A stretch of 64,000 nucleotides of DNA from Clostridioides sp. ES-S-0054-01 (GCA_021561035.1 CP067346.1:465001-529000); one strand, 5' to 3'. Shown: positions 25,946-35,395, counted from the first letter of the stretch. The notes: generated by a model not told the origin, from the letters alone. Numbers and translations are program-made.

Positions 25946-26998
25946 ATGAAGTCAGTTAGGTTCTATGGTATAAGAAACACAAGAGTAGAGGATGTAGATG
26001 TACCAAAAATATTAGAAAAAGATGATGTAATAATTAAAGTAAAAGTAGCTGGAATATGTGGTTCTGATATATCAAAATATTCAAAGACGGGTCCACATAT
26101 GGTTGGAGAAATTCTAGGTCATGAATTCTCTGGAGAAGTAGCACAGGTTGGTACAGAAGTAAAGAGTTTTAAAACAGGAGATAGAGTTGCTGTTTGTCCA
26201 GCTATGCCATGTTTTGAATGTGATGAATGTAAAAAAGGATTGTATTCAAGGTGTAATAACGTAGCGATAATAGGAAATAAAGACCTTGGAGGTTGTTTTG
26301 CAGAATATACAAAGGTAAAAGAGAGAAATTTAATAAAAATACCAGATGAAATAAGCTATGAGACAGCTGCTGCATTGGAACCAGTATGTATAGCAGGGCA
26401 TGGTCTTTTTAGGTCAGAGGCTAAAGTTGGAGATACTATTATAGTACTTGGTACAGGTTCAATAGGTCTATTTTCAATACAATGGTCAAAAATATTTGGT
26501 TCTACAAAAGTAATAGCTGTGGATGTATTTGATGAGAAACTAGAATTGGCAAAAGAGTTAGGGGCAGATATTTGTATAAATGCAAAGAAAAAGAATCTTG
26601 TAGAAGAAATAAAAAGTTTAACTAACGGAGCTGGTGCAGATATTGTTATCGAATCAGCTGGTACTCCAATGACATGTGGTCAAGTATTATTATTAGCTAA
26701 AAAAGGAGGAACAGTATTGTATGCAGGTGTACCATATGGAGATGTGGCTTTGACTAGAGAACAATTTGAAAAGATAGTAAGAAGTGAGTTAACTGTAAAG
26801 GGAACTTGGTTTGGAAATTCATTTCCATTTCCAGGAAAAGAATGGAGTGCTGGATTATATCATATGCAGAAGGGTAATATGAATGTTGAAAAATTAGTAA
26901 CACATAGAATAAATTTGGATGAAGTACCAACTTATTTTGAAAAAATATACAAAAGGGATATTTTCTTTGGTAAGATAATGATTAATATAGCTAATTAG
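25946..26998 (+). CDS. Zinc-dependent alcohol dehydrogenase (sugar-alcohol/ketose-phosphate type)
   Basis: This encodes 350 residues of the MDR zinc dehydrogenase family. The catalytic zinc site is CGSDISKY and GHEFSGEV (~38-70). The structural zinc cysteines are in CPAMPCFECDECKKGLYSRC (~90-109). The NAD-binding motif is VLGTGSIGLFSIQW (~168-181). It resembles galactitol-1-phosphate and sorbitol dehydrogenases. As first gene of a PTS operon it probably oxidises the phosphorylated sugar alcohol or hydroxy-sugar delivered by the transporter. GGGGTGG precedes the ATG; the exact substrate is not visible. Confidence 0.85.
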   Translation: MKSVRFYGIRNTRVEDVDVPKILEKDDVIIKVKVAGICGSDISKYSKTGPHMVGEILGHEFSGEVAQVGTEVKSFKTGDRVAVCPAMPCFECDECKKGLYSRCNNVAIIGNKDLGGCFAEYTKVKERNLIKIPDEISYETAAALEPVCIAGHGLFRSEAKVGDTIIVLGTGSIGLFSIQWSKIFGSTKVIAVDVFDEKLELAKELGADICINAKKKNLVEEIKSLTNGAGADIVIESAGTPMTCGQVLLLAKKGGTVLYAGVPYGDVALTREQFEKIVRSELTVKGTWFGNSFPFPGKEWSAGLYHMQKGNMNVEKLVTHRINLDEVPTYFEKIYKRDIFFGKIMINIAN

Positions 26999-27058
26999 AT
27001 TAGAATACTAAAGTAATAATTTATATAAAAAAGTTTAGTTAAGAAAGGTATGATTCAT

Positions 27059-27466
27059 ATGGCAGGAATAATTATAGCTACACATGGAAGCATGGCTAAA
27101 GCAATGTTAGAAAGTGCTGAATTAATAGTAGGCAAACAGGAAAATGTAGAAACTTTAGGATTAAACCATGGTGACAGTATAGATGAGTTTAGTAGAAGGT
27201 TAGAAGATGGAATTGAGAAATATAAGGATGAAGGGGTTTTAATATTGCTTGATTTTTATGGCGGGACTCCATTTAATACATCTGCTATTGTAATAAACAA
27301 ATTTGCTAAGGTATGTGAGTTAGAATGTTTAACAGGTGTAAATTTGCCTATGCTTTTAGAATTATTTTTAAACAGAGATACTATGAAGTTAAAAGATTTA
27401 AAGAATTTATGTGAGGAAGTTGGGAGAACAGGAATTAAAGATGTGAAAACAGTTTTAAATATATAA
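27059..27466 (+). CDS. PTS mannose-family EIIA component
   Basis: This encodes 135 residues. The phospho-accepting His is in IIIATHGSMAKAML (~9), and DFYGGTPFNTSA is the conserved second motif. It relays phosphate from HPr to EIIB. The ATG at 27059 is preferred; the in-frame ATG at 27050 lies only two bases from the AAAGG. Confidence 0.88.
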   Translation: MAGIIIATHGSMAKAMLESAELIVGKQENVETLGLNHGDSIDEFSRRLEDGIEKYKDEGVLILLDFYGGTPFNTSAIVINKFAKVCELECLTGVNLPMLLELFLNRDTMKLKDLKNLCEEVGRTGIKDVKTVLNI

Positions 27467-27494
27467 AATAAATTAAAAATCTGGAGGAATTATT

Positions 27495-27968
27495 ATGAGT
27501 AATATAGCATTAACAAGAATTGATGATAGATTGATACATGGGCAAGTTATCACTGCTTGGTGTAAGATTACATCTGCAAAAAAGATAGTAATCGTAGATG
27601 ATTTAGTTGTAAAGGACCCATTTATAGTTCAAGTTTTACAAATGGCAGCTCCATCAACTGTCAAGGTTGAAGTACATGATGTAGAATCAGGTGCTGAAGT
27701 TTTAAAATCACATAATGGTGATGAAAATTTAATAGTATTGGTCAAATACCCTAAAACTGTTTTAGGTCTAATAAATAATGGGGTAGATTTAAAGGAATTG
27801 AATGTTGGAGGTATGGGAGCTGGACTTGGTAGAAAAAGTTTTTACAAAAATATATCTGTGTCAGATGAAGAAAAAGAAATATTTAGAGAACTAATATCAA
27901 AAAATGTTAGATGCTTTATACAAATAGTACCAGATGCAAAGAAAATTGATGTAGGAACATTATTATAA
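27495..27968 (+). CDS. PTS mannose/fructose/sorbose-family EIIB component
   Basis: This encodes 157 residues. The active-site His is in TRIDDRLIHGQVITAW (~15), the diagnostic EIIB-Man motif. It receives phosphate from EIIA and phosphorylates the incoming sugar. CTGGAGGAATT gives a good ribosome binding site. It sits between EIIA and EIIC in the usual order. Confidence 0.9.
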   Translation: MSNIALTRIDDRLIHGQVITAWCKITSAKKIVIVDDLVVKDPFIVQVLQMAAPSTVKVEVHDVESGAEVLKSHNGDENLIVLVKYPKTVLGLINNGVDLKELNVGGMGAGLGRKSFYKNISVSDEEKEIFRELISKNVRCFIQIVPDAKKIDVGTLL

Positions 27969-28011
27969 AGACTATCTTGTAAATCTTTAGAAGTAAATAA
28001 GGAGGAAGAAT

Positions 28012-28770
28012 ATGCAAATTTCACTAATTCAAGCAGTATTAATAGCAATTTTTTATTATCTTTCTTGGAGTCCGTGGTTGACTTATGTTGGATTTTTTAC
28101 ATGGAATAGACCTTTATTAGCTGGATTTGTAACGGGAATTATATTAGGAGACCCTGTTCAAGGAGCAATTATAGGAGCAGGTATAAATATGATATATTTA
28201 GGCTTTATATCAGCAGGAGGAGTTCAGATGGGAGACCCAGCTTTTGCAGGATATGTAGGTACTGCTTTAGCTATAGCTTCTAAGCTAGATGTAAGTACTG
28301 CAATGGCAATAGCTGTCCCATTAGGAACTGTTGCAACTGTACTTTGGATTGGAAAGATGACAGTAAATTCTTTTTTTGCACATTGGGCTGATAGAGAAGT
28401 TCAAAAAGGGAATGTTAATAAAGTAGCATTTATAAATATAGTCCCACCACAGATACTGTTATTTGCAATGAGTTTTATACCAGCATTATTAGTTGTTTAT
28501 TTTGGTCCAAATGCGATAGATGGTATGTTGGAAGTAATGAATGAGAGTGTACTACATGTGTTTAATGTAATTGGGGCTATGTTGCCAGCACTTGGAATTG
28601 CTATGAACTTAAAATTGATTGGAAACAAATTTACTATGCCTTTTTTCATATTAGGAATATTAATGGCTGTTTATTTTAAAGTAGATATAATAGTAATATC
28701 TGTTATTGGAGTAATACTTGCTCTTACAATTACTTCAATCAAGTACGGAAAAGATAGTGCTACATCTTAA
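28012..28770 (+). CDS. PTS mannose-family EIIC membrane component
   Basis: This encodes 252 residues with several membrane helices, typical EIIC-Man. GDPVQGAIIGAGINMIYLG and SAGGVQMGDPAFAGYVGTAL are conserved blocks. With EIID it forms the sugar channel. AAGGAGGAAG precedes the ATG. Confidence 0.9.
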   Translation: MQISLIQAVLIAIFYYLSWSPWLTYVGFFTWNRPLLAGFVTGIILGDPVQGAIIGAGINMIYLGFISAGGVQMGDPAFAGYVGTALAIASKLDVSTAMAIAVPLGTVATVLWIGKMTVNSFFAHWADREVQKGNVNKVAFINIVPPQILLFAMSFIPALLVVYFGPNAIDGMLEVMNESVLHVFNVIGAMLPALGIAMNLKLIGNKFTMPFFILGILMAVYFKVDIIVISVIGVILALTITSIKYGKDSATS

Positions 28771-28793
28771 ATTCATGTGAGGGGGAAAATATT

Positions 28794-29633
28794 ATGTCAG
28801 ATATAAAAAATGAAGTGGCTAAGAAAACGTTAAGCAAGAAAGATGTAATAAAATCATGGTTAAGATGGTTTTTCTTCGCACAATCTAACTACAATTATGA
28901 AAGATTACAATCAACAGCTTTTTCACATTCAATGTTACCAGTACTTAAGAAATTATATCCAGATAAAGAAGAGTTAAAACAAGAAGTGGAGACTCATCTA
29001 GCATTTTTTAACACAGAGCCTATATGTGGATGTGTTATACATGGAATAACAATAGCTATGGAAGAAGAAAAAGCTAATGGAGCAGATGAGATAAGTGGGG
29101 ATGGTATGAATGCTATCAAAACAGGCTTGATGGGTCCCTTGGCAGGAATTGGTGATACTTTAACTCAAGGGGTTATAACACCTATAGTATTAGCTGTTTG
29201 TATTGGTTTAACTGAGGGTGGGGCATCGATTGCAGGTCCTATATTATTTGTAATAGCTCAATATATAATAATGACTTCAATTTCTTTTGGAATGTGGACA
29301 AATGGATATAAGTATGGAAAAAAAGCTGTTGAAAGTATACTTCAAGGTGGAATAGTAAATAAAGTTATAGAGGGTGCTTCTATACTAGGTACTTTAGTCA
29401 TGGGCGGACTTGTAGGTAGATTTATTAATTTATCTACACCAATAAGTTATACTAGTGGGGATTTTAAATTTAGTCTTCAAACTGATTTGCTTGATAAGAT
29501 ATTTCCAGGATTAATTCCTTTGGTACTTACTTTAGTAGTACTCTTTGCTTTAAAAAAAGGTCTTTCTCCAATAAAAATAATGTTTATATTGATAGTAATG
29601 GGAGCTATTACAGGTATTCTAGGATTATTTTAA
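28794..29633 (+). CDS. PTS mannose-family EIID membrane component
   Basis: This encodes 279 residues. The N-terminal cytosolic part has FFAQSNYNYERLQSTAFSHS and FFNTEPICGCVIHGITIAME, followed by the family hallmark MGPLAGIGDTLTQGVITPI and membrane helices. It partners EIIC. The spacing after EIIC is 23 bp with GAGGGGGAAA upstream. It is the last gene of the operon, followed by a terminator. Confidence 0.9.
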   Translation: MSDIKNEVAKKTLSKKDVIKSWLRWFFFAQSNYNYERLQSTAFSHSMLPVLKKLYPDKEELKQEVETHLAFFNTEPICGCVIHGITIAMEEEKANGADEISGDGMNAIKTGLMGPLAGIGDTLTQGVITPIVLAVCIGLTEGGASIAGPILFVIAQYIIMTSISFGMWTNGYKYGKKAVESILQGGIVNKVIEGASILGTLVMGGLVGRFINLSTPISYTSGDFKFSLQTDLLDKIFPGLIPLVLTLVVLFALKKGLSPIKIMFILIVMGAITGILGLF

Positions 29634-29791
29634 ATAAATATATATGTTGGTGTGGAAATTAGGATTCTAAATCTATTAATTATATTTGTAAAGTTTATGA
29701 AAAATTATATTAAAAATTATAGTAATTAGGGTAAATTTATAATAGATTAAATTTTAAGGCTATATAAGCTATATAGAGTATATAATCTTTT

Positions 29792-29838
29792 AAAAAGTAT
29801 CTCAGAAATGTTTTTAATCAGAATGAGGTACTTTTTTA
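29792..29838 (+). terminator. Terminator of the PTS operon
   Basis: AAAAGTATCTCA pairs with TGAGGTACTTTT (one G-T pair) around a loop of about 19 bases, then TTTATTTG. It lies about 160 bp after the EIID stop. Confidence 0.7.
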
Positions 29839-30034
29839 TTTGTATATAAAATCTTAAGTAGTTTCAAAAAAGAGAAATTTATGTAATCAATATATTATAA
29901 TATATAATCAAAATAGTATAATATGCAACTAATATATTATGAATAGTTGTAAACTTCCTGTAACATATATTTTATATAATTGAAGCAATGGATATAATAT
30001 GAAATATAATAATAAATTTTAGGGATGTGAATAG

Positions 30035-30682
30035 ATGAACATATTAATTGCTGATGATGAGGTTAGTATGCTTAAGATACTTTATGCATATTTTAAAAAA
30101 GAAAACTTTAATGTGCTTACTGCAAAAAACGGGGAAGAGGCTTTAGATATTTTTTATGAGAATAAGATAGACTTAGCAATACTAGACTGGATGATGCCAG
30201 TAATTGATGGAATAGAAGTCTGTAAAGAGATAAAGGAAAATAGCAATACAAAAGTGCTTATGTTGACAGCTAAAAGTCAGAGTGAAGATGAAATAGAAGC
30301 ACTTAATATAGGAGCAGATGAATATGTTAAAAAACCATTTGACCCGAGGATTTTGATAATAAGGGCTAAAAAACTAGTAAATTATAAAAATACAATTAAT
30401 ATTAAAGATTTAAAAATAGATTTTGAGTCAAATAAGGTTTTTAAAGGTGACAATGAATTGCTATTGACTAAAAAAGAATTAGAATTAATGCGTTGTTTAA
30501 TTAATAATAAGGGGATTGTTTTGTCTAGAGAAAAACTTTTAGATTTAGTATGGGGCTTGGATTATGATGGGGATTTTAGAACAGTAGACACTCATATAAG
30601 AAGGTTAAGAGCGAAAATAGGGGAGGGCATCATAAAAACTTACAGAGGATTAGGGTATAGTATGGAGGATTTTAATGACTAA
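30035..30682 (+). CDS. OmpR-family response regulator
   Basis: This encodes 215 residues. The receiver has DDE (7-9), phosphoacceptor in LAILDWMMPVIDGIEVC and Lys in DEYVKKPFDP. The winged helix contains LTKKELELMRCLINN and FRTVDTHIRRLRAKI. It overlaps the kinase gene by 8 bp. The pair sits directly upstream of cwpV, but no target is shown by sequence. A mild GGGATGTG precedes the ATG. Confidence 0.88.
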   Translation: MNILIADDEVSMLKILYAYFKKENFNVLTAKNGEEALDIFYENKIDLAILDWMMPVIDGIEVCKEIKENSNTKVLMLTAKSQSEDEIEALNIGADEYVKKPFDPRILIIRAKKLVNYKNTINIKDLKIDFESNKVFKGDNELLLTKKELELMRCLINNKGIVLSREKLLDLVWGLDYDGDFRTVDTHIRRLRAKIGEGIIKTYRGLGYSMEDFND

Positions 30683-32069
30683 ACTAAACAAAAAATTGTC
30701 CATAAGTATATCTATAGTAGTTGTAGTTGTTTATATAATGTCTATAACTATAAACAGTATGTTTATTCATAGATATTATTTACACGAAAAAAGAAATGTA
30801 TTGGATAATACTGCAGATGAAATCAAACATAAAGATATAAATAAATTAAAATCAGATATTGATTCAATTGAAGAAAAAAATAATACAGCTATTGTATATA
30901 TAGAATTAAATAAAAATTATAAAGATAAAGGGAATATAGATAAAATAAATCAAGATTTGTTAAGTGAATTTTGGAAGAAAGGTCTGAGTTTAAATAAATT
31001 TTGGATTGAAGGAAATAGCTTAAAAGATATTGATAATAAAAGTATAAATAAAATATACAATCAGGGTAAAACGAAATATAGTCTACTTGTAAAGTTTATG
31101 AAGAAAGATAATTACTTGTTTGCTATATCTATACCTATAGAGCATTCTGAAGAAACTATTGGCATTGTAAATAAATTTAATATAATAATGGGAATCTTTT
31201 CGGTAATTATAATAACTATACTTACATTTATATTATCAAACAGAGTCATAAAACCTATAGAAAAGTTAAAGCTTTTATCTAAAGATATATCTGAATTAAA
31301 TTTTAGGACTGAAGATATAAAAACGAATGATGAAATAGAGGAGTTAGCTTACAGCATAAATATAATGAGCGTAAAGCTTGAAAAAGCACATAATGAATTG
31401 AATAAGAGAAATGAGAATCTAAAGTCTTTTATATCAGATGCATCTCATGAAATGAAAACTCCAATAGCACTTATAAAAGCATACGCGATAGGTATGAAAG
31501 ATGGTCTGGATGATGGGACTTATATAGATACAATCATTGAGCAAGCAGAAAATATGACCAATATAATAAATGTTCTTTTATATTGGACGAAATATGAGAA
31601 GAGAGAGGTAAATCTGTGTCGGGTAGATTTAAAGGAAAGGCTGTATAAAAGTTTAAAAAACTATGAGTTGTTGATAGATAGAGGTGGTATAAGTGTTAAG
31701 TGTAGTATAGATGATAAAGAACTTATAATGAGTTCGGATGAAGATAGTATAGATATGGTATTTAATAATTTGATTAGTAATGCGATAAAGTATACTAGTA
31801 ATAATGAAATAGAGATTAGTCTTTTTAAAGAGAATGATAGAATTATATTATCTATAAAAAACGGCATAGATTATGACATAGAAGATGATATAGAGAATAT
31901 ATGGAAGCCTTTTTATGTTTTAGATAAGTCAAGAAGTAAAGAACTTTCTGGAACTGGGCTTGGTCTTACTATAGTTAGAACTATACTTGAAGAAAATAAT
32001 TTTAGATACAGGGTTGAAATTTGCGATGGAATAATAGAATTTTATATTATCTTTATAAAATCAACTTAA
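30675..32069 (+). CDS. Sensor histidine kinase
   Basis: This encodes 464 residues. Membrane helices at ~10-30 and ~168-190 flank a ~135-residue extracytoplasmic domain. A HAMP domain (RVIKPIEKLKLLSKDI) precedes the HisKA box SDASHEMKTPIALIKAY and the ATPase with N box MVFNNLISNAIKYT and G2 LSGTGLGLTIVRTI. GGAGG at 30663-30667 lies inside the regulator gene, seven bases before the ATG. The signal sensed is unknown. It ends 134 bp before the cwpV switch. Confidence 0.87.
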   Translation: MTKLNKKLSISISIVVVVVYIMSITINSMFIHRYYLHEKRNVLDNTADEIKHKDINKLKSDIDSIEEKNNTAIVYIELNKNYKDKGNIDKINQDLLSEFWKKGLSLNKFWIEGNSLKDIDNKSINKIYNQGKTKYSLLVKFMKKDNYLFAISIPIEHSEETIGIVNKFNIIMGIFSVIIITILTFILSNRVIKPIEKLKLLSKDISELNFRTEDIKTNDEIEELAYSINIMSVKLEKAHNELNKRNENLKSFISDASHEMKTPIALIKAYAIGMKDGLDDGTYIDTIIEQAENMTNIINVLLYWTKYEKREVNLCRVDLKERLYKSLKNYELLIDRGGISVKCSIDDKELIMSSDEDSIDMVFNNLISNAIKYTSNNEIEISLFKENDRIILSIKNGIDYDIEDDIENIWKPFYVLDKSRSKELSGTGLGLTIVRTILEENNFRYRVEICDGIIEFYIIFIKST

Positions 32070-32202
32070 ATTAAAGTTCAAATATAAAGAATAATTAAAA
32101 AAATATCATGATTATTTATTTTTCATATGGATAAAATTGGTTATTTAATATATAATTAAAAGTATAAATAATGAAATTTATTTGTAAAAAGAGTAGCTCT
32201 TT

Positions 32203-32430
32203 TAATTCTAATGGATACTTTTTTTATATAAAACCTCCTTTTTTACTACAATTCATTAACATAAAAATCAGACTTACTTTAAAATCTAAATTTACAAATT
32301 TTTCAATTAATAAGAAAATTTCTTTATTCCTTTATAATAACTACAATATAAAATAATTATAAATTAATTATGAAATCATTATAGTTATAAAACCTCTTTA
32401 AAATTAGATATTAAGTATCCATTAGAATTA
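32203..32430 (+). promoter_or_regulatory. cwpV phase-variation invertible switch
   Basis: TAATTCTAATGGATACTT (32203-32220) and AAGTATCCATTAGAATTA (32413-32430) are perfect 18-bp inverted repeats enclosing 192 bp, 60 bp before the cwpV start. The published C. difficile cwpV switch is an invertible segment of about 195 bp flanked by inverted repeats and flipped by the RecV recombinase. In it, expression depends on whether the leader forms a terminator. In the orientation seen here a T7 run follows the left repeat, and AAAAAGAGTA (from 32187) could pair with TACTTTTTTT. That is compatible with the OFF state, but I cannot settle orientation. No recombinase gene is in the window. Confidence 0.85.
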
Positions 32431-32490
32431 GAACGGGAACAAAGTCAAAAAACTAAGTAATATCAAATGGACAAGGGGGAAGAAAATACA

Positions 32491-35127
32491 ATGAAAATAC
32501 CAAAGAAGATTGCTGCAATGCTTACAGTGACAGTGATAGCTGGAAGTTCAACAGCAGGCATAGCTAGTGCACAAACTGTAGCAACAAATTTAACAGGACA
32601 AGAAAGATATGAAACTGCTGTTAAAATAAGTCAAGATGGATGGAAAAATGCTGATGAAGTAGTAATAGTGAACGACTCATCTATAGCAGATGCTCTATCC
32701 GCAACACCATTTGCGAAGGCAAAAAATGCTCCAATACTTTTAACAGGTAAAGATAAATTAAATGATAAGACAAAGGCAGAAATACAAAGATTAAAAGCTA
32801 AAAAAGTATACTTAATAGGTGGAACTTCTGTATTAAGTACAAATATAGAAAAAGAAATAAAAGATTTAAAAGTGTCTTTTGAAAGAATCTCTGGAACTGA
32901 AAGATATCAAACATCTTTAGAATTAGCAAAGAAATTAGATGCTATAAGTGATGTTAAGAAAATAGCTGTAGTTAATGGTGAAAAAGGGCTTGCAGATGCA
33001 GTAAGCGTAGGAGCACCAGCTGCACAAAATAATATACCGGTAATACTTGCTGATTCTAAAAATGGAACAGCAGTTGCAGACGAATTTATAAAAAATGCTG
33101 GAATAACTAAATCTTATGTAGTAGGTGGAGAGAGTTCAATTTCTGAAGCTGTTAAAAATAAGCTACCAAATAGTACAAGATTGGGTGGAACAGATAGAAA
33201 TGATACGAATGCAAAAGTAGTAAAAGAATTTTATAAGAATACAGATTTAAAAAATGCTTATGTGACTAAAGATGGTATGAATAAACAAGACCAACTTATA
33301 GATGCATTAGCAGTAGGTGCATTAGGTGCTAAGAATCAATCACCAGTAGTTTTAGTTGGAAAGAATCTATCAGCTTCACAAAAATCTTTAGTTAACTCTA
33401 AGAGCTTTGATAAGATAACTAAAGTGGGTGGAAATGGTAATGAGATGGCATTTAATGAAATGAAATCACTACAAGAAGTAAGTACAGTTGAAGTTAAAAC
33501 AATTTCTGAGCTAAAATCAGCTTTAGATAAAGCTACTGCTAATGATGTTATAAACTTTAAGCCAACTAGTGAGGTTAAAGAAGCATTTACAATACAAACA
33601 GATAAAGCAGTAACAGTAAACTTAAATGGTACATATACAAAGACTGTAACTATCAATATGCCTAATGGGGATGTAAACAACTATTCAAAAGTGGATGATG
33701 TAGTTATAGATGATGTAAAAGATGGAACTTTTGTTAACTATGGAAAAATAACTAACTTAAAGGTTAATGATAAAAATGGAGCTAAGATAGAGAATAATTC
33801 TAAAGGTGAGATTGGTAGTTTAACAGTAGCATCTGGAGCAAGCCAAGTAAAGGTTACTAATGGTGGTAAGATAACTACAGTTACAAATAATTCTAAAGGA
33901 ACTACTATAGATAATAAGGGTACAATAAGTAGTGTTAAGGGAGATAATTCCCCAACGATAAGTGGAAACAGTCCAAGTTCTAACTCATCAGGAGGAAGTT
34001 CGTCAAGTGGAGGTTCTTCACATGGAGGAGGTTCGTCTTCAGGAGGAAGTTCTTCTAATCAAACATCAGTAAATAATGAAGCAGCAAAAATAACAAGCGT
34101 GACTGCACCGGCAAAAGATGCAACTAAATTAACTATGCCATCAGTATCAAGTGGATATACTATAGCAATAAAAACAACAAGTGATGAGAGTGTTATAAAG
34201 AAAGATGGAACAATAATACCACCATCTACAGAAAAAACAGTAAAATTAGTATTTACAGTAACACATACATCAAGTGGTAAAACAGCAGATACAAAAGAAA
34301 TATCTGTAACAGTACCAGCTAAATCAACAGATGAAGAATTACAAACAGAACTAGATAATGAAGTGGCAAAAATAACAAGTGTTCCTGCACCAGAAAAAGA
34401 TGCTACTAAACTAACTATGCCAACAGTATCAAATGGATATACTATAGCAATAAAAACAACAAGTGATGAAGGTGTTATAAAGAAAGATGGAACAATAGTG
34501 CCACCAGATGCAGAGAAAACAGTAAAATTAGTATTTACAGTAACACAAGAATCAAGTGGTAAAACAGCGGATACAGGAGAAATAGATGTAGTAGTGCCAG
34601 CTAAATCAACAAAAGTAATAATAGGAGAAGGTTCAGTATCAGGAGCAATAGCAGGGGATAAAGAAATAACAGGATTGACATCAGGAAAGATATATAAAGT
34701 AACAGTGGATGGAGTTGAAAAGTATACTAAAGCCGATGGAACGCTAGGAGAAGAAGGAGAGAAAGCAGGATTAACAGGAACATCAATAACGGGTTTAGTA
34801 AATGGAAAGACATATAAAGTAGAAGAAGATGTAGCACCAGTGGCGAACAAAGTAATAATAGGAGAAGGTTCAGTATCAGGAGCAATAGCAGGAGATAAAG
34901 AAATAACAGGATTGACATCAGGAAAGATATATAAAGTAACAATGGATGGAGTTGAAAAGTATACTAAGGCTGATGGAACGCTAGGTGAAGAAGGAGAGAA
35001 AGCAGGATTAACAGGAACATCAATAACAGGTTTAGTAAATGGAAAGACATATAAGGTAGAAGAAGATTCAAGTGCTATATCAACAATTGGGAGACTAATG
35101 GCTAAGTTTACTAATTTAGTTAAATAA
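32491..35127 (+). CDS. cwpV: Phase-variable cell wall protein CwpV (short form)
   Basis: This encodes 878 residues from ATG 32491, supported by AAGGGGGAAG; an in-frame ATG at 32467 would overlap that site. The signal peptide ends at GIASA (~27). Three CWB2 modules (~33-325) anchor it to PSII of the wall; recognisable cores include RISGTERYQTSLELAKKL. DDVKDGTFVNYG places Gly412-Thr413 exactly at the known CwpV self-cleavage site. A Ser/Gly-rich linker spans ~485-525. Two 94-residue repeats (from 529 and 623) and two 79-residue repeats (from 709 and 788) end the protein. CwpV mediates aggregation and phage resistance. The repeat region is much shorter than in strain 630 as I recall. Confidence 0.93.
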   Translation: MKIPKKIAAMLTVTVIAGSSTAGIASAQTVATNLTGQERYETAVKISQDGWKNADEVVIVNDSSIADALSATPFAKAKNAPILLTGKDKLNDKTKAEIQRLKAKKVYLIGGTSVLSTNIEKEIKDLKVSFERISGTERYQTSLELAKKLDAISDVKKIAVVNGEKGLADAVSVGAPAAQNNIPVILADSKNGTAVADEFIKNAGITKSYVVGGESSISEAVKNKLPNSTRLGGTDRNDTNAKVVKEFYKNTDLKNAYVTKDGMNKQDQLIDALAVGALGAKNQSPVVLVGKNLSASQKSLVNSKSFDKITKVGGNGNEMAFNEMKSLQEVSTVEVKTISELKSALDKATANDVINFKPTSEVKEAFTIQTDKAVTVNLNGTYTKTVTINMPNGDVNNYSKVDDVVIDDVKDGTFVNYGKITNLKVNDKNGAKIENNSKGEIGSLTVASGASQVKVTNGGKITTVTNNSKGTTIDNKGTISSVKGDNSPTISGNSPSSNSSGGSSSSGGSSHGGGSSSGGSSSNQTSVNNEAAKITSVTAPAKDATKLTMPSVSSGYTIAIKTTSDESVIKKDGTIIPPSTEKTVKLVFTVTHTSSGKTADTKEISVTVPAKSTDEELQTELDNEVAKITSVPAPEKDATKLTMPTVSNGYTIAIKTTSDEGVIKKDGTIVPPDAEKTVKLVFTVTQESSGKTADTGEIDVVVPAKSTKVIIGEGSVSGAIAGDKEITGLTSGKIYKVTVDGVEKYTKADGTLGEEGEKAGLTGTSITGLVNGKTYKVEEDVAPVANKVIIGEGSVSGAIAGDKEITGLTSGKIYKVTMDGVEKYTKADGTLGEEGEKAGLTGTSITGLVNGKTYKVEEDSSAISTIGRLMAKFTNLVK
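34075..34614 (+). repeat. Two 94-codon repeats in cwpV
   Basis: Residues 529-622 and 623-708 align along their length (NEAAKITSV / NEVAKITSV; GYTIAIKTTSDE in both; KTVKLVFTVT in both). Divergence is moderate, so this duplication is older than the next pair. Confidence 0.85.
34615..35067 (+). repeat. Two 79-codon repeats in cwpV
   Basis: Units starting at 34615 and 34852 encode VIIGEGSVSGAIAGDKEITG and continue nearly identically to NGKTYKVEED. Only a few bases differ between them, which indicates recent duplication or gene conversion. The second unit ends just before the 19-residue C-terminus. Confidence 0.9.
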
Positions 35128-35183
35128 TTTAATACATCATTAAACTAAATTATATATTTGTATAAACATGTTTTTTGCCTATT

Positions 35184-35226
35184 AAATATTACTGGAAATT
35201 TTTTAATTCCAGTAATATTTTTTATT
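35184..35226 (+). terminator. Terminator of cwpV
   Basis: AATATTACTGGAA (35185-35197) pairs perfectly with TTCCAGTAATATT (35207-35219), 13 bp, followed by TTTTTATT. It lies 57 bp after the stop. Confidence 0.88.
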
Positions 35227-35319
35227 AGAAAATACTAAACAATACTTTGTATACATGTCATCATAAATTTAGCATGATTAATGTATACTAAAAGATAGAT
35301 TTATGTTAAAATTCAAATA

Positions 35320-35395
35320 AATAAATCGAAAATAAAAGATAAAAGGCTATCCGTTCATTTTCGATTTATTCCTAGATTTTTCTATAGAAAAATCT
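35320..35395. other. Adjacent perfect inverted repeats, possible small RNA or insertion-boundary structure
   Basis: AATAAATCGAAAAT (35320-35333) pairs with ATTTTCGATTTATT (35357-35370), 14 bp perfect with a 23-base loop. AGATTTTTCTA directly followed by its complement TAGAAAAATCT (35374-35395) forms a perfect 22-bp palindrome four bases later. No gene lies between 35128 and 35857, so this structured block is unexplained. The remainder of the gap is AT-rich with no supported frame. Confidence 0.5.

Noticed and set aside
32171-32356. A 61-codon plus-strand frame inside the cwpV switch region
   Set aside because: It crosses the left inverted repeat, has no ribosome binding site and has the composition of AT-rich non-coding DNA; it would be destroyed by inversion.
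34059-34850. A long minus-strand frame opposite cwpV (263 codons)
   Set aside because: It is a shadow of the repetitive, low-complexity cwpV sequence; Ser/Thr/Val-rich with no start signal.
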